Source: Dactylonectria macrodidyma
Taxonomy: Eukaryota; Ascomycota; Sordariomycetes; Hypocreales; Nectriaceae
Direction of reading: 5' to 3'
DNA: 64,000 nt
NCBI GenBank assembly: GCA_020744425.1
Contig: JAGMUV010000002.1
Location: 3,888,501 to 3,952,500 of the forward strand
Shown: in pieces, positions 44,001-54,290 of the stretch
How the letters are laid out: each line of letters begins with the position of its first letter
How positions within the stretch are numbered: the stretch's first letter is position 1
Translations under genes and position numbers: made by a program
The notes under the pieces: generated by a model
Seen by the model: only the letters and a program-made list of their open reading frames with translations
The model's database searches: none
Told to the model about the DNA's origin: nothing

Positions 44001-46273
44001 CCGAGTCTCGCGGCAAGGAGCGGTCAATCAGGGATGGCAATTGGCATTGACGAGAGCGACGACATATCTGCTGCAGGATGTGAGGAGGGGCCGAGGCCCT
44101 CAATGGACTGTCTTGGGGGTTCAGTACATGCGGTCGTGGCGGTATAATGGGTGACGCCACGCCCGGATCGGAATTCGGATATCTGACCGCAACCAACGCT
44201 GTCCCAGTAAAAGCTCCGATGACCCTTGGACTTGGCCCGCGCCCAAGACAAGTCAAGCTTTCGTCATTTTCTACATGTCACTTGCATACTCACTTGCTCA
44301 ATAGACACTCCCAACGTCATTCGTGCATCTAATAAGCTAGGTTGCCACGACCAGCCCCGCAACCCAATCGATCCCACATAACCGACCTCGCCGTCCTCGT
44401 CCTCGAACCTCTGATCATCCCCTGCTAGGATACCGGGTATTAGGTTCAGCTGCTGCTGTGAAATTTCGTTGGCGATCTTACCCGAAATCAGTTCCCACTC
44501 CAAAATCCCCCCCCACGCGAGAGATTCTTGAGGATCGAGGCTTTTGGGAGAAAATCATTATTACTCAAGTGGAATGCCCACCAACTTTGACTGTATCATG
44601 GCTGCAGCCTCGAATGCATTGAACAAGACAAGTTGATAGATCCCCTGCATATGCATGATACGTCACCCCCTTCGCCATGACAACGGAGCTTGCAGTCTCA
44701 TCTTCTGTCTCAGCCCTCTCTGTCATGCCGCCTGTGTTTAGACCTCTCCAGTCATTTCCCTGCCCTTATAGGCCGTCTTTGACCCTGGCAAATCCTTAAC
44801 CTGATTGTCTAATGCCAATGGCATTGCCAAGCCAACATTGCCCTCTTCTCAGATGGGAAAATGAGAACTCGGATTTTTCGTGGCTGGCATCGCCCTTGCT
44901 ACACCATCCCCGGTGAAGCCGAGCCGGGGTATGCACGTACTGACAAATCCGCACTCGGTGTTGACAAAAAGCCAAGATTCCTTCGTTGGTGAAGCCACCA
45001 TCAGTTTGAGGGTGAAGAGGTGGGTGTTACATCAGTTGGTGCGGTCTGAACAGGTATGCCTGAAATCGCCAGGCTGCTTTCTTTTGCTCACATCGACACC
45101 AACTCCCAGTTATTGGCAAACACACGAATGACCCAATATCTCTATTGAAGCCAGTGAATGATTATTAACACGCATTAGCCGAAATGCTCACTTTGTGATA
45201 CAGTGGTTAGGATTAGTCGAAAACTTGACAGAATACGTGGGTAGTATAGGGTAGGCCCCCTCAATGTCAGGGATACCTTCCATAGATATGATAGGTAAGA
45301 CATACAATAATAGCACGTTACTGTATGGTCACTTATGTTCTCGGCGTGATTTGGTCTACCTGTATGAAAAGATATACGGGAAAGTTAATTTGCGCCACTA
45401 AGCATGATTGTGTTAAGTCAATGACGTGTCACATGGTTTCAGCGACATCAAGAAAGCCACTGTTTTCCTTCACGATCCAGTTGATAACTCAAACTGCGCA
45501 ACCCAAGGCAGAAGGTAAAGACGGACTAAATCGATACATATTCATGAATATCGAGGTCGAATCTATGGTTGAGTATCTTTGCTAACCCTAGCACCTTGAG
45601 CTATGTTGGATAGATGCGCTTACAGTAGCCTCACATCGAAAATCAAGTTCAATGCGAGTAAATTCGAAGCTCAATCTGCAAACGCGACTCAAGAGGATGA
45701 AACAACGGGCCACGGCGGATAGACGGGTAATTGATACGTTACAGAGTTGCTGCTGTTGCGCTTGACTACATCGCTCAACGACGTAGCGACGACAAGTGAC
45801 AACATCCCAGAAAGCGACAGCCCCGAGCCGCCTCACATGGCATGACAGAACATATTTGAGCTTCATTGGCAAATCCAATCAATAAGAAGCCCGTTTACAT
45901 AGTCACCACCACAACATCGGGCATCGTGAGGGGACAGGATGCGCACTGTCAAGGCCATGCACAATATGGGTAAAATGCACAGTGCCAGCAACCCAACAAT
46001 AAAAAACACTGTGTGCCCCATTCCTCGCCACCAATCGATTTGTCGGCTGACTGGCGCCAAGTCTGAGGCCCAACTTCACCACCAGCAGCCGGAACTTCAC
46101 AGAGCGCGGGAAGAGACTGCCGATGAGGTGAAGGAAGGCTGGTCTTTTTTCCTGCCTATAGTCCGTTAACCAAGGCAGCGACTTCAGAGAAAATCGCCGA
46201 AACCAGCACGCTATCCTGCATGGCGGATGGCTCGTTTCTTACCCTCTATACAGCTTTCGACTCATGATACGTC
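38073..46273. other. Gene-poor stretch, 8.2 kb
   Basis: No intact gene is supported between the Zn(II)2Cys6 factor and PPE1. The first 1.1 kb is the factor's 5' region. Beyond it, frames are short, with no consistent splice joins until the minus-strand remnants at 42.8-46.0 kb. Base composition is near the window average, so it does not look like a heavily RIP-mutated AT-rich block. Confidence 0.55.
42815..46050 (-). pseudogene. Possible decayed or complex multi-exon membrane-protein gene
   Basis: Four minus-strand segments read like protein but do not join into one clean gene. Near 46045-45900 a hydrophobic helix appears (MGHTVFFIVGLLALCILPIL). At 44560-44294, SLAWGGILEWELISGKIANE through VGSIGLRGWSWQPSLLDARM ends at a good GTGAGT donor. 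At 44190-43658 a frame starting ISEFRSGRGVTHYTATTACT is broken by one TGA (44026-44024), just where MPIAIPD would read on to W in a related codon, then continues to VEFEQRLWLMFNTGTSPFDA. At 43051-42815 another helix (LVTLTGLLVIWQMTIHLKRE) leads to a cytosolic-looking tail. The order helix, ectodomain, helix, tail suggests a membrane protein. The stop might be removed by a weak 56-nt intron. I do not recognise the family. The link between the 46.0 kb and 44.5 kb parts is unsupported. Confidence 0.3.
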
Positions 46274-47589
46274 ATGAGTGACCTGCAACGAGCCTGGGCC
46301 AAGGCCAAGATGGGCATTCCAAACGACATGTTCAACGAGATGGACGAAGAAATGGAGACTGACCAGATTGCTGAGTTACCGGAGCCAGTAGATGACGACT
46401 CCTCGTCAGCATCGTCGGCCTCGTCTATGTCATCTACAGGCACAGTTATCCCCTCGCCTAACCAGAAACTCTTTGCTAGACCCCAAGGGTAGTTTGCCCT
46501 GCTTGTTACTACACGTATCCTAGAGAGGCTGATGGTGTGCAGATTTTCCCGAGGCAGGACCCTGGAGCAAATCCCGTGGACAACCTACTTTGAGCGAGAG
46601 TTGTCTCTGAAGTCAGAAACCGACCCCGCAGTGGTTTATCATGCCTATCTCACATCCCCAGTGGACAAGGGGCCTCTATTCGTGATGCACCACGGCGGAG
46701 GATCCTCGGGGCTTTCATTTGCAGTAGTTGCGAGTGAAATCCGGAAACGGCTTTCCTCAGCAGGCATTCTTGCTCTTGATTGCAGAGGCCATGGCTCGAC
46801 GGTCTCTCCTGATGGCAAGGACTTGGATCTTGGACTTGGCACGCTGTCCTCGGATTTATATTCCATGATCCAACTGACGAAGGCAGAAATGAATTGGAAA
46901 GGATTACCTTCCATCATCCTTGTGGGCCATTCTCTCGGTGGAGCTGTCGTTACCGACCTGGCCAAGACAGGCAAGCTGGGGGCATCTCTCCTTGGTTACA
47001 CCGTGCTTGACGTGGTCGAGGGATCTGCTATCGATGCCCTGCAGAGCATGCATACCTATCTCTCCACCCGGCCGGCGGGCTTCGCCACGCTACAGGCTGG
47101 CATCGAATGGCACATTAGATCGCGAACGATCCGCAATTCAGTTTCTGCTCGAACATCGGTCCCCGCGTTGCTAGTGTTCAACGCCAATGAGGACCCGACG
47201 CGGCCTTGGAGATGGCGGACCAATCTAGGAGCGTCGCAGCCCTTCTGGGAGGACTGGTTTGTGGGATTGAGCAAGAAGTTCCTGGAGGCGAGAGGTGGAA
47301 AACTACTCCTGCTCGCCGGAACTGATCGGCTTGATACTGAGTTGACCATTGGTCAGATGCAAGGTATAAAATGCAAACCTTTTTTTTCTTTTTCTTTCCT
47401 AAGCTGACAAGGCCTGAAACAGGGAAGTATGCCCTGCAGGTATTCCCTGAAGCCGGTCACTTCATCCACGAGGATCTACCAGAGAAGACAGCAGTATCGC
47501 TGGTAGACTTTTACCGCAGAAACGACCGAAGCGCTCTGGTGCTACCTCCGAAGGTGTCAGACCTCATCAAGCAAGGGAAGAGAGTATAA
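46274..47589 (+). CDS. PPE1: Protein phosphatase methylesterase 1
   Basis: Three exons (46274..46488, 46543..47363, 47423..47589) give 400 aa. The enzyme is an alpha/beta hydrolase that removes the methyl ester from the C-terminal leucine of the PP2A catalytic subunit. The N-terminus is acidic and Ser-rich and begins MSDLQRAWAKAKMGIPNDMF. Catalytic features are the oxyanion HHGGGSSGLSF, the nucleophile Ser at about residue 202 in VGHSLGGAVVTDLA, the acid in YTVLDVVEGSAIDAL and the histidine in FPEAGHFIHED. The PME-1-specific block PFWEDWFVGLSKKFLEARG is present. Donors are GTAGTT and GTATAA, with CTGAC branch and CAG acceptor before the last exon; the last exon restores GKYALQVFPEAGH. Length and all motifs are normal. 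Cytosol and nucleus expected. Confidence 0.97.
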
Positions 47590-48857
47590 GAGAGTATCAA
47601 GGTCCCTTGCTGTCAGGGATGAGAGTCCGGGCTAGAGCGGCGTTGTCTTGCATCGGGTATCGGTTTTGCAGGCTGGCAGGCCAGAATACAAAACCATGTA
47701 ACTTAGTCCACCCCGTGCAAGTCTTGGGCTACATACGGACCTGACATTTTTGCGGGCGCGGTGTGATACAGAAGAAATACCTATAGAGATGGCAGCGACA
47801 CGGTTACACGGAAGTATTGTCGTTGCATCTGCAACATGTCAGATGCTCAAGTCGATGATGCGGTTGTTACCCTGGCGCCGTATGTTATGAACACAACTTC
47901 TGATATTGTGGCGATGAAGCATTAGCTTGTTTGCTACTGTTGACGGCTACACGTTGGCGATTGGCCTGTTCCGAAGGTTGTTGTCTCATAACGAGCCACG
48001 TCGTGAATCACGGCTTGGTAGGCGGCCCAGTTCTCTAAGTCAGCGCCCTTGGAAGCGACCCCATCATCCATGTCGGTGGAATTCAATAATAGCGAGACAC
48101 GGGCCAAAAACGGTATAGGCAGTAGTACGTATGGTGTGCCAGACACAAATCAATAGTTGGATTCAGTTGAATCAGCATTGAAAGCTGAACCCGAGCATTT
48201 ACTGTTTTGCGACGGTGACACTCGGGGATAAGCTGATGCAGGCGGGTAAAATGCTGGCTTATTTCACTCCCTTGATGATGTCCCACTGAGTTTCCCAGTT
48301 CTCCGGCCCGGGTCCCCGACGATTCCACGCCATCCGGGCGCAATTACCCCGTCGATAGCAATCAGTGGTCAGTGGAGCGAGAGCTAAACATTGGATTGAT
48401 TGGCTCATCATGACGGTGTGACAGTGTGACTGACAGCTTGGACGGTTTCTAGGGTGTTTCTGGGGTCATGAGCCGTAGGCTTTTTGGCTTTGCGCTATCT
48501 CTAACTTCGCCCTGACTACTGCCATGTCGCGACGTATTCGTACCTAGCTTGCCGAAGCATCCAGGATTGCAGATGGACCGTTCCCAGCGCCCTCCCCCAC
48601 CAAAGCTACCTATCCCTAGTACTTGTGCACCTGCCGACTTCAGGCCGTCTGCTGACCAGTCTCACCTCCCCGGCTGAAGTCCAATCGTTAGTCTGCCGAC
48701 CCGAGGTAGGTGCCAGCCAGGTAATTAAGTAGGCACTTATTCCATACCTAAGGAAATAATAAGAACTACCTAATTTCAATCTCGTCCTTCAACCTCATCC
48801 TCATCCCATTTCCCTCTCTCGATCTGTAATTGTTGTCGTCGCAAGAATCTCCCAACG
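47590..48857. other. Intergenic, 1.3 kb, no gene seen
   Basis: 3' flank of PPE1 and promoter of the CFEM gene. The last 100 bases before the CFEM start are C/T-rich (TCATCCTCATCCC). No gene or RNA is supported. Confidence 0.55.
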
Positions 48858-49617
48858 ATGAAGCTCTCCGTCTTCTCCGTCGCCTTCGCTGCTGGCCTGG
48901 CCGCCGCCCAGTCCGAAAGTATCCCCAAGTGTGCGGTAAGCTGTTAAAGTCTCCCTTGCGGTCGCGTCCCATCCTGGGATTGGTTCGCGGCTGTTTATTC
49001 CCTGACGGTGGCTTTCATCACACCCAAAGTGTGCACAAGAGAGTACCTAGGTAGAGATTGGCAGGCGACTGTCGGCTAATCAATGCGCCTCCATCTAGAA
49101 CTCATGCATCACCAAGTACACCAGTGGTGACGAAATCGGCGGATGCGCTTCTCTCGACGTCGCGTGCATCTGCAGCAACGACGACTTCCTCGATGGTATC
49201 GCCTGCTGTCTTGACGCGAACTGCGATGCTGACGGCAAGGCTGCCGCCGTCAAGTATGCTCAGCAGATCTGCGCCGCAGTGGATGTGACAGTTCCCGACG
49301 CGGTCGTCTGCAAGACCGCTTCCGCCAGCGCCTCTGCTTCCGCCTCTGCTTCTGCTTCCGCTTCTGCGTCTGCTTCCGCTTCTGCTTCCACTGCGGCTTC
49401 TGCCTCTGCCTCCGCTTCTGGCAGTACCACAGGCCAGGCCGACTCTTCCAACACAGAAACGACAGCTTCAGCGACTGGCTCGGCGACCGAAGGCAGCCAG
49501 ACGGGTACTGCTACGCAAGCTGTGGCCTCATCCAGCTCGACCGACTCTGCCGGGACTGGCCTGAGCAGCGCTGGCGGCCTTCTGGGTGCCATCGTCGCCG
49601 TGCTCGCGGCCTTGTAA
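48858..49617 (+). CDS. CFEM-domain GPI-anchored cell-wall protein
   Basis: Two exons, 48858..48935 and 49099..49617, give 198 aa; the 163-nt intron (GTAAGC..TAG, phase 0) joins IPKCA to NSCITKY. The signal peptide is MKLSVFSVAFAAGLAAAQ. The CFEM domain follows (about residues 18-95) with eight cysteines: KCANSC, GGCASLDVACICSND, ACCLDANC and a later QQICAAV. The aspartate in the LD(V/A)ACIC block, used for heme iron binding in Candida CFEM proteins, is present. Then comes a Ser/Ala repeat of about 34 residues, a Ser/Thr-rich stalk, and a hydrophobic tail (SSAGGLLGAIVAVLAAL) that fits a GPI signal. Likely roles are heme or iron capture, adhesion, or wall structure; which one is not readable from sequence. 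Start and secretion are certain; function is family-level. Confidence 0.93.
49318..49419 (+). repeat. Ser/Ala coding minisatellite in CFEM gene
   Basis: About 17 tandem GCN-TCN dipeptide codons encode alternating Ala-Ser over about 34 residues, interrupted once by Thr-Ala. The third base varies between copies, so the protein repeat is kept while the DNA repeat is imperfect. It likely forms an O-glycosylated spacer. Confidence 0.85.
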
Positions 49618-50560
49618 GCGGAGTGCAATAGGACCTGTACAGACCTTATACGTTGGGATTGATCGATGTCAATGTCAGCGCAGGAAGCTTGCTATGGCTC
49701 AGGACGGGCCGAAGCTGCATGGCAATGGATCGTCGCAGAAGGAGTGAAAGAGAGGCGCAACGGATGTCTCCTTATAATAGAAGCTAGGAAGTGGAATGGC
49801 TAATATATGTACATCTAATATATGTTTGCTGCAAAGCTTCCTTTGATGAAGAGAAACGATATTGTTTCGCAGCATTGGACTTGTGTGCGCCCGAGCTTGG
49901 GTCTGAAATAAGGCGTCTGACGGTCTTTGCGACAGCTTGATCATGAGAACTATGCAGCCAAAGCCCAGAAATCCTGGCAAGAGGTCAACAAGAACAGCGA
50001 CATCCTGCCACGCAATTTTTCCTTCGGGAATAGAGAAACCCAGCTGGAGAGCTCTTTGCACGCACTAGACGGTCGAGCAAGAGGCCGAATTAGAGTAGAC
50101 GGTCTGCATCCCAACTTGGTCACACCGGTCATGATGCTTTTGGCCCACGGGTAAGTAGCGCTGAGAGGGCGGCATCGGCTTAAACGAGGAACGGGTATTG
50201 TCGACCTCTACTTGTTGACACTGAGCGTCTGTCAGCCGTCTGCAACCCAATTAATGAAACAATTGCTCATCATTGACTATCATTGACCGCTTGGAAGGAA
50301 GCAATATTCACACAAAAACAGTTATCATGTGCGTCACGGGGTGCAGGGCACGAGGGCTTCTCTCGTTCGAGAGACAAGGTACCGGCGGTCGGATCCATCA
50401 TGGGTCGATTTCGGAGCCAGAAATTTTATAGATTGGCGACGTCAGCCCACCTTCGCTCCGCTTCGCCTTTGCGCCTCGCACTTTTCCTCCCAGCTTGCCT
50501 TCTCCGTCGGCGCTGCCCTCTCACCGACAAGCTCGCAACAAGTCAATTGCGTCGTTCACC
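49618..50560. other. Intergenic, 0.9 kb, no gene seen
   Basis: 3' flank of the CFEM gene and promoter of TPA1. The last 120 bases before the TPA1 ATG are C/T-rich (TTTCCTCCCAGCTTGCC). Nothing else is supported. Confidence 0.55.
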
Positions 50561-52560
50561 ATGAAAAGAAAGGCAGAGACCAAGATCGGTGCCAAAGCGG
50601 CCGCCAAAAAGAGGTCCAAGCCCTGTAGGCATCACCCAATTCCTGTCCCTCCCCTCCCCCGCCGTCGCTGGAGAGCCTCCAAGCTTACAAGTTTCGTAAA
50701 CGTCTAGCTCTGAGTGCTGCCGAGGCCAAGAAGCGATTCCGCGACGGACTCTTTGACCAGGATGTCCTCGACTCATATACCAAGCAGTACGCCCAGTCTG
50801 CCCCCTACAAGCATGCTGTCATCAACGGTCTCATGGACGATTCCCTCCTCCGATCCGTGCGCGAAGAGATCAAGGCCAACGTTTCCTTCACCCCTAAGGA
50901 GACTGACATCTACAAGATCCACCAGTCGGGAGACCTCGCAAACCTCGACGGCCTCGACGACGAGTCCCTGGCTAAGCTGCCTTCGCTTCTGAGACTCCGC
51001 GACGGCATCTACTCCGAGGCCTTCCGAAACTATGTCTCCCACATCACCAACTGCGGCCCGTTGAGCGCTCGCAAGACCGACCTCGCCATCAACATCTACA
51101 CGCCCGGCTGCTTTCTGCTCTGCCACGACGACGTCATCGGCAGCCGTCGCGTCAGCTACATCCTCTACCTCGTTGATCCCGACACGCCCTGGCAGCCCGA
51201 GTGGGGAGGCGCTCTTCGTCTCTTCCCCGTCCAGGAGATCGCGGATAAGGACGGTGAGGTCGCCAAGACGCCCCTGCCTGACGTCACCAAGGTCATCCCG
51301 CCCGCTTGGAACCAGCTGAGCTTCTTCGCCGTCCAGCCCGGCGAGAGCTTCCACGACGTCGAGGAGGTCTACCACGCCAAGACCAAGGAGGAGCTTGAGA
51401 AGCAGGGCGGCCGAGTTCGCATGGCCATCAGCGGATGGTTTCACATCCCCCAGATCGGCGAAGATGGCTACATTGAGGGCGAGGAGGAGCGGAATGCCAA
51501 GAATAGTGGTCTGATGCAGCTTCAAGGCAACCCTGCCCAATACGACAAGCCTCAGCCCCAACCCATCGCGTTTGATGAGCCCCATGCGGAGGATTCCTTC
51601 GACGAGGCCGATCTGGAGTTCCTCCTCAAGTACATGGCTCCCACGTACCTGACCCCGGACACTTTAGAGCGCATCTCGAAACAGTTCGATGTGGATTACG
51701 TTATAACTCTGCCAGACCTGTTGAGCAAGAAGTTCGCCAAGAGACTTAAGGACTATGTTGAAGCGGAAGAAAAGAAGCCTGCGTTGGAAGATACCGTCGT
51801 GATCGAGAAGACGTCTGCGTGGAGGGTATCAAAACCCCCTCACAAGTCCCGCTTCCTCTACCAGCAGCCCAGTGGCCCAGACTGCACCTCTCAGGAGGAG
51901 TCGCCCATCACCGAGCTGTTGAACGTCTTCTTGCCCAGTCGCCAATTCCGTCTGTGGCTGCAGTTGGCTACCAACTGCACCATCGAGAGTGCCGACCTTC
52001 TCGCTCGACGCTTCCGCCGCGGCATGGACTACACTCTCGCCACAGGCAATGAAGGAAAGGGCCGCTTGGAACTCAACCTCGGCTTCACCCCTACGCCTGG
52101 CTGGGGCGATGAGGAGGAAGAAGAGGAAGAGGAAGAGGCGGAGGAGGAGCCTCAACCCAAAAATAAGAAGAAGGCTGCCAAAGCCAAGCTCAACGGCAAG
52201 GATAAGAGTAAGGGCAAGGGCAAGGGTAGGGCTGTTGAGGAGGTGCAACCCTCTAAGGAAACTGCTGAAGTCGGCGGAGCTGAAATCTTCATGGCTGTCG
52301 AAGACGACGCCAACGACGACGCCGCCATCTACAAGACCGGTGGTGACGACGACGACAACATCCTCTTCTTCCAAGCCGCCGCCTGGAACAAGCTGACCAT
52401 TGTCCTGCGCGACAGCGGCACCCTCAAGTTCGTCAAGTACGTCAGCAAGAACGCACAGGGTGATCGCTGGGACATCTCGGGTACCTTCGAAATTGAGGAG
52501 CAAGACGATGATGATGACGAGGAGTCGGCCGAAGAAGAGTGGCAGGGCTTCTCGGATTGA
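50561..52560 (+). CDS. TPA1: Prolyl 3,4-dihydroxylase TPA1/OFD1
   Basis: Two exons, 50561..50624 and 50708..52560, give 638 aa. The short first exon encodes a basic N-terminus (MKRKAETKIGAKAAAKKRSK). The N-terminal 2-oxoglutarate/Fe(II) oxygenase domain (about residues 125-260) shows the iron ligands H161 and D163 in CFLLCHDDVIG and H237 in ESFHDVEEVY. The 2OG-binding arginine lies in RVRMAISGWFH, and PEWGGALRLFP is typical. The second, non-catalytic domain (CTDD) follows from about residue 285 to the C-terminus, interrupted by a charged insert of Glu then Lys (about residues 480-540). In yeast Tpa1 hydroxylates ribosomal protein uS12 and affects translation termination; in fission yeast Ofd1 also controls SREBP degradation by oxygen. 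The acidic tail ends EEWQGFSD. Nuclear or cytosolic. Complete, with no missing key residue. Confidence 0.96.
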
Positions 52561-53084
52561 TGTGAAATGCGAATTCGATTAAAAGTTGTCGTGCAATTAC
52601 AAAAATACCACCGGGTAGCATAGCAGAGTCCTTCATTTAGAGTGTAATAAAAGGTGTTTATGATTTCTGCCCATCTTTTCAACAAGGTGACTGCCCTTGT
52701 ACTGGGTGATGGCTAGCTAAACTTGTACACTTATGGTGTTTATAGGGGTAAGTTGGTCCCTGATGCTGGATATCGCATATATGTTGTATAGGGCGTGGTG
52801 GTGATCATGGATATACACCGCTCTCTGTCCCAGTCCCATCTGTAGGTGTCCTCCCCCCTGGCATACGTGACCAGCGTTCTGCGTGCGTCTTGACCATGAG
52901 CCTATCCACGCGACGGAAGGACCTGGGGCTGCATCGTGCCGGATATGAGTAGGTAAAATGAGATCTCATCTTGAAGTCTCATATTCAGACACCATTTGCT
53001 TTCACCGAAACACAGACCTTCAGTTTTGACAACTGAACACGACTGTTTTCTGTAGGCGGATATTGAACTTGCATTCATGTGTGA
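52561..53084. other. Convergent intergenic gap
   Basis: 3' flanks of TPA1 (+) and the conserved protein at 53085 (-). Nothing else seen. Confidence 0.6.
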
Positions 53085-54290
53085 TCATGCTGGCTCTAGC
53101 TTGTCGTTGAATAGATTTGCAACTTCTGCCTGAAGGAGGTCTGTAACGCCCTGAGCCTCTTGGGTTCTACCTGTCTGTGTGAGATGGCTGACGGTATCTT
53201 GTCCGAGGAACGCTAGCCACGAGACGGAACTAAAGTTGCCAGGCTTGGATTTCTTTCGTCCGATGGCATTCACTAGAGTTTGGAAATTTTCCTTGTTCCG
53301 GAAGAATTGAAGCGCAGGGAAGTGATCGGGGTGTGTTGGGTGATACAAGTGGAGGTGTGCTCGCTCCATGAGAAAGGGCCGTGGTAGGCGGTCTGCCGTG
53401 GCCATATGGGCATCGAAGAGCTCCTCGGATGGCGCGGTTCGGCTGTATGCCTCGACAGTTGAAAACCAGGAGACAGATCTCCAAGATAAAACAAGTAGAT
53501 CGGAGAGTAGAGGACTGGTTCGGAACATTTCTTGGGCTCGAAGCATTGTCGATATCCCCGCATCAAGATTTCCGTATTGAGGCTGGCACTTAGTTCGGAC
53601 AATCTCTGCTAGCAGATTGGACGCCCTCTCAAGACGCTTCCCGCTAGGAAGATTCCCAGAACTATCATTGACGGTCCGTGAGAGCCACTCCCAGGCGACG
53701 TCTTCCAAGTTTTCAGCGACAAGAAACGGAGCCAGGGTTCGAACAAAAGTCAAGTTGTCGAGGAAGCGCAAGTCCTGCTCCGAACCAGAAGCTCGAAGCC
53801 ATCTGATAACCCGGGAAGCAGTGCCTGATGAGGATAATGCACTGCCATTCGGCTCGAGAGCATGGAGCTGTTTGGATTTGGCAACCATACAGCCAATCGC
53901 AGCTTTAGGGGTCATCATTCCTCTTGCCACGGCATGGTCGAAAACCTGCATGGGATCGCGTTTCGGGGGAGGCAGAGTAGAAGGAAATGTTGAGTTGAGG
54001 TCCTTATTGTAACTAAATAAGGGATTGGAGAGGATGTCCTTCAAGTGTTGTTTTGCGGCGGACTGTCGGATGGGTTGATTCGCATCAGGATGTTTGGATT
54101 TAGACGAGCTGGCCGGGCTGTCTGACGCGTGGCCATATTCGTTGTCAAGCTGCTTCCGGAAGGAAGTCTTAAGACCATCAAGCAATTTCTGAGATTGCTG
54201 CTTGGAGAGGGGGAGGGGCTCGTGGTAGGACGCGAAGAGGTTCTTAAGCGACTGGGTTGCCTTGGTGGAAAACATGTTGGGCGGGGGCAA
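53085..54290 (-). CDS. Conserved filamentous-fungal protein, possibly mitochondrial
   Basis: A single-exon 401-aa frame that I do not recognise as a characterised family. The start at 54290 (MPPPNMFSTKATQSLKNLF) or the second Met at residue 6 precedes an amphipathic, positively charged segment (FSTKATQSLKNLFASYHEPL), which could be a mitochondrial presequence. The rest is mostly helical. It has a Ser-rich linker at about residues 55-75, then LKDILSNPLFSYNKDLNSTF, MQVFDHAVARGMMTPKAAIG and a long helical C-terminal half (AWEWLSRTV, LLAEIVRTKCQPQ). The helical pairs resemble PPR or TPR solenoids but no repeat is clear. Codon usage and the absence of stops over 1.2 kb support a real gene. Localisation is inference. 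Confidence 0.82.
   Translation of the reverse strand: MPPPNMFSTKATQSLKNLFASYHEPLPLSKQQSQKLLDGLKTSFRKQLDNEYGHASDSPASSSKSKHPDANQPIRQSAAKQHLKDILSNPLFSYNKDLNSTFPSTLPPPKRDPMQVFDHAVARGMMTPKAAIGCMVAKSKQLHALEPNGSALSSSGTASRVIRWLRASGSEQDLRFLDNLTFVRTLAPFLVAENLEDVAWEWLSRTVNDSSGNLPSGKRLERASNLLAEIVRTKCQPQYGNLDAGISTMLRAQEMFRTSPLLSDLLVLSWRSVSWFSTVEAYSRTAPSEELFDAHMATADRLPRPFLMERAHLHLYHPTHPDHFPALQFFRNKENFQTLVNAIGRKKSKPGNFSSVSWLAFLGQDTVSHLTQTGRTQEAQGVTDLLQAEVANLFNDKLEPA

Noticed and set aside
45181..45260. tRNA-like A-box (GTGGTTAGGATT) on the plus strand
   Set aside because: No matching B-box GTTCRANNC and no cloverleaf pairing in the next 70 bases.
38073..46273. RIP-inactivated transposon block
   Set aside because: Base composition is ordinary, not AT-rich, and no transposase or reverse transcriptase fragment is readable.
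50773..51585. 270-aa minus-strand frame opposite TPA1
   Set aside because: Leu/Val/Asp/Gly-rich mirror of the TPA1 catalytic domain codons.
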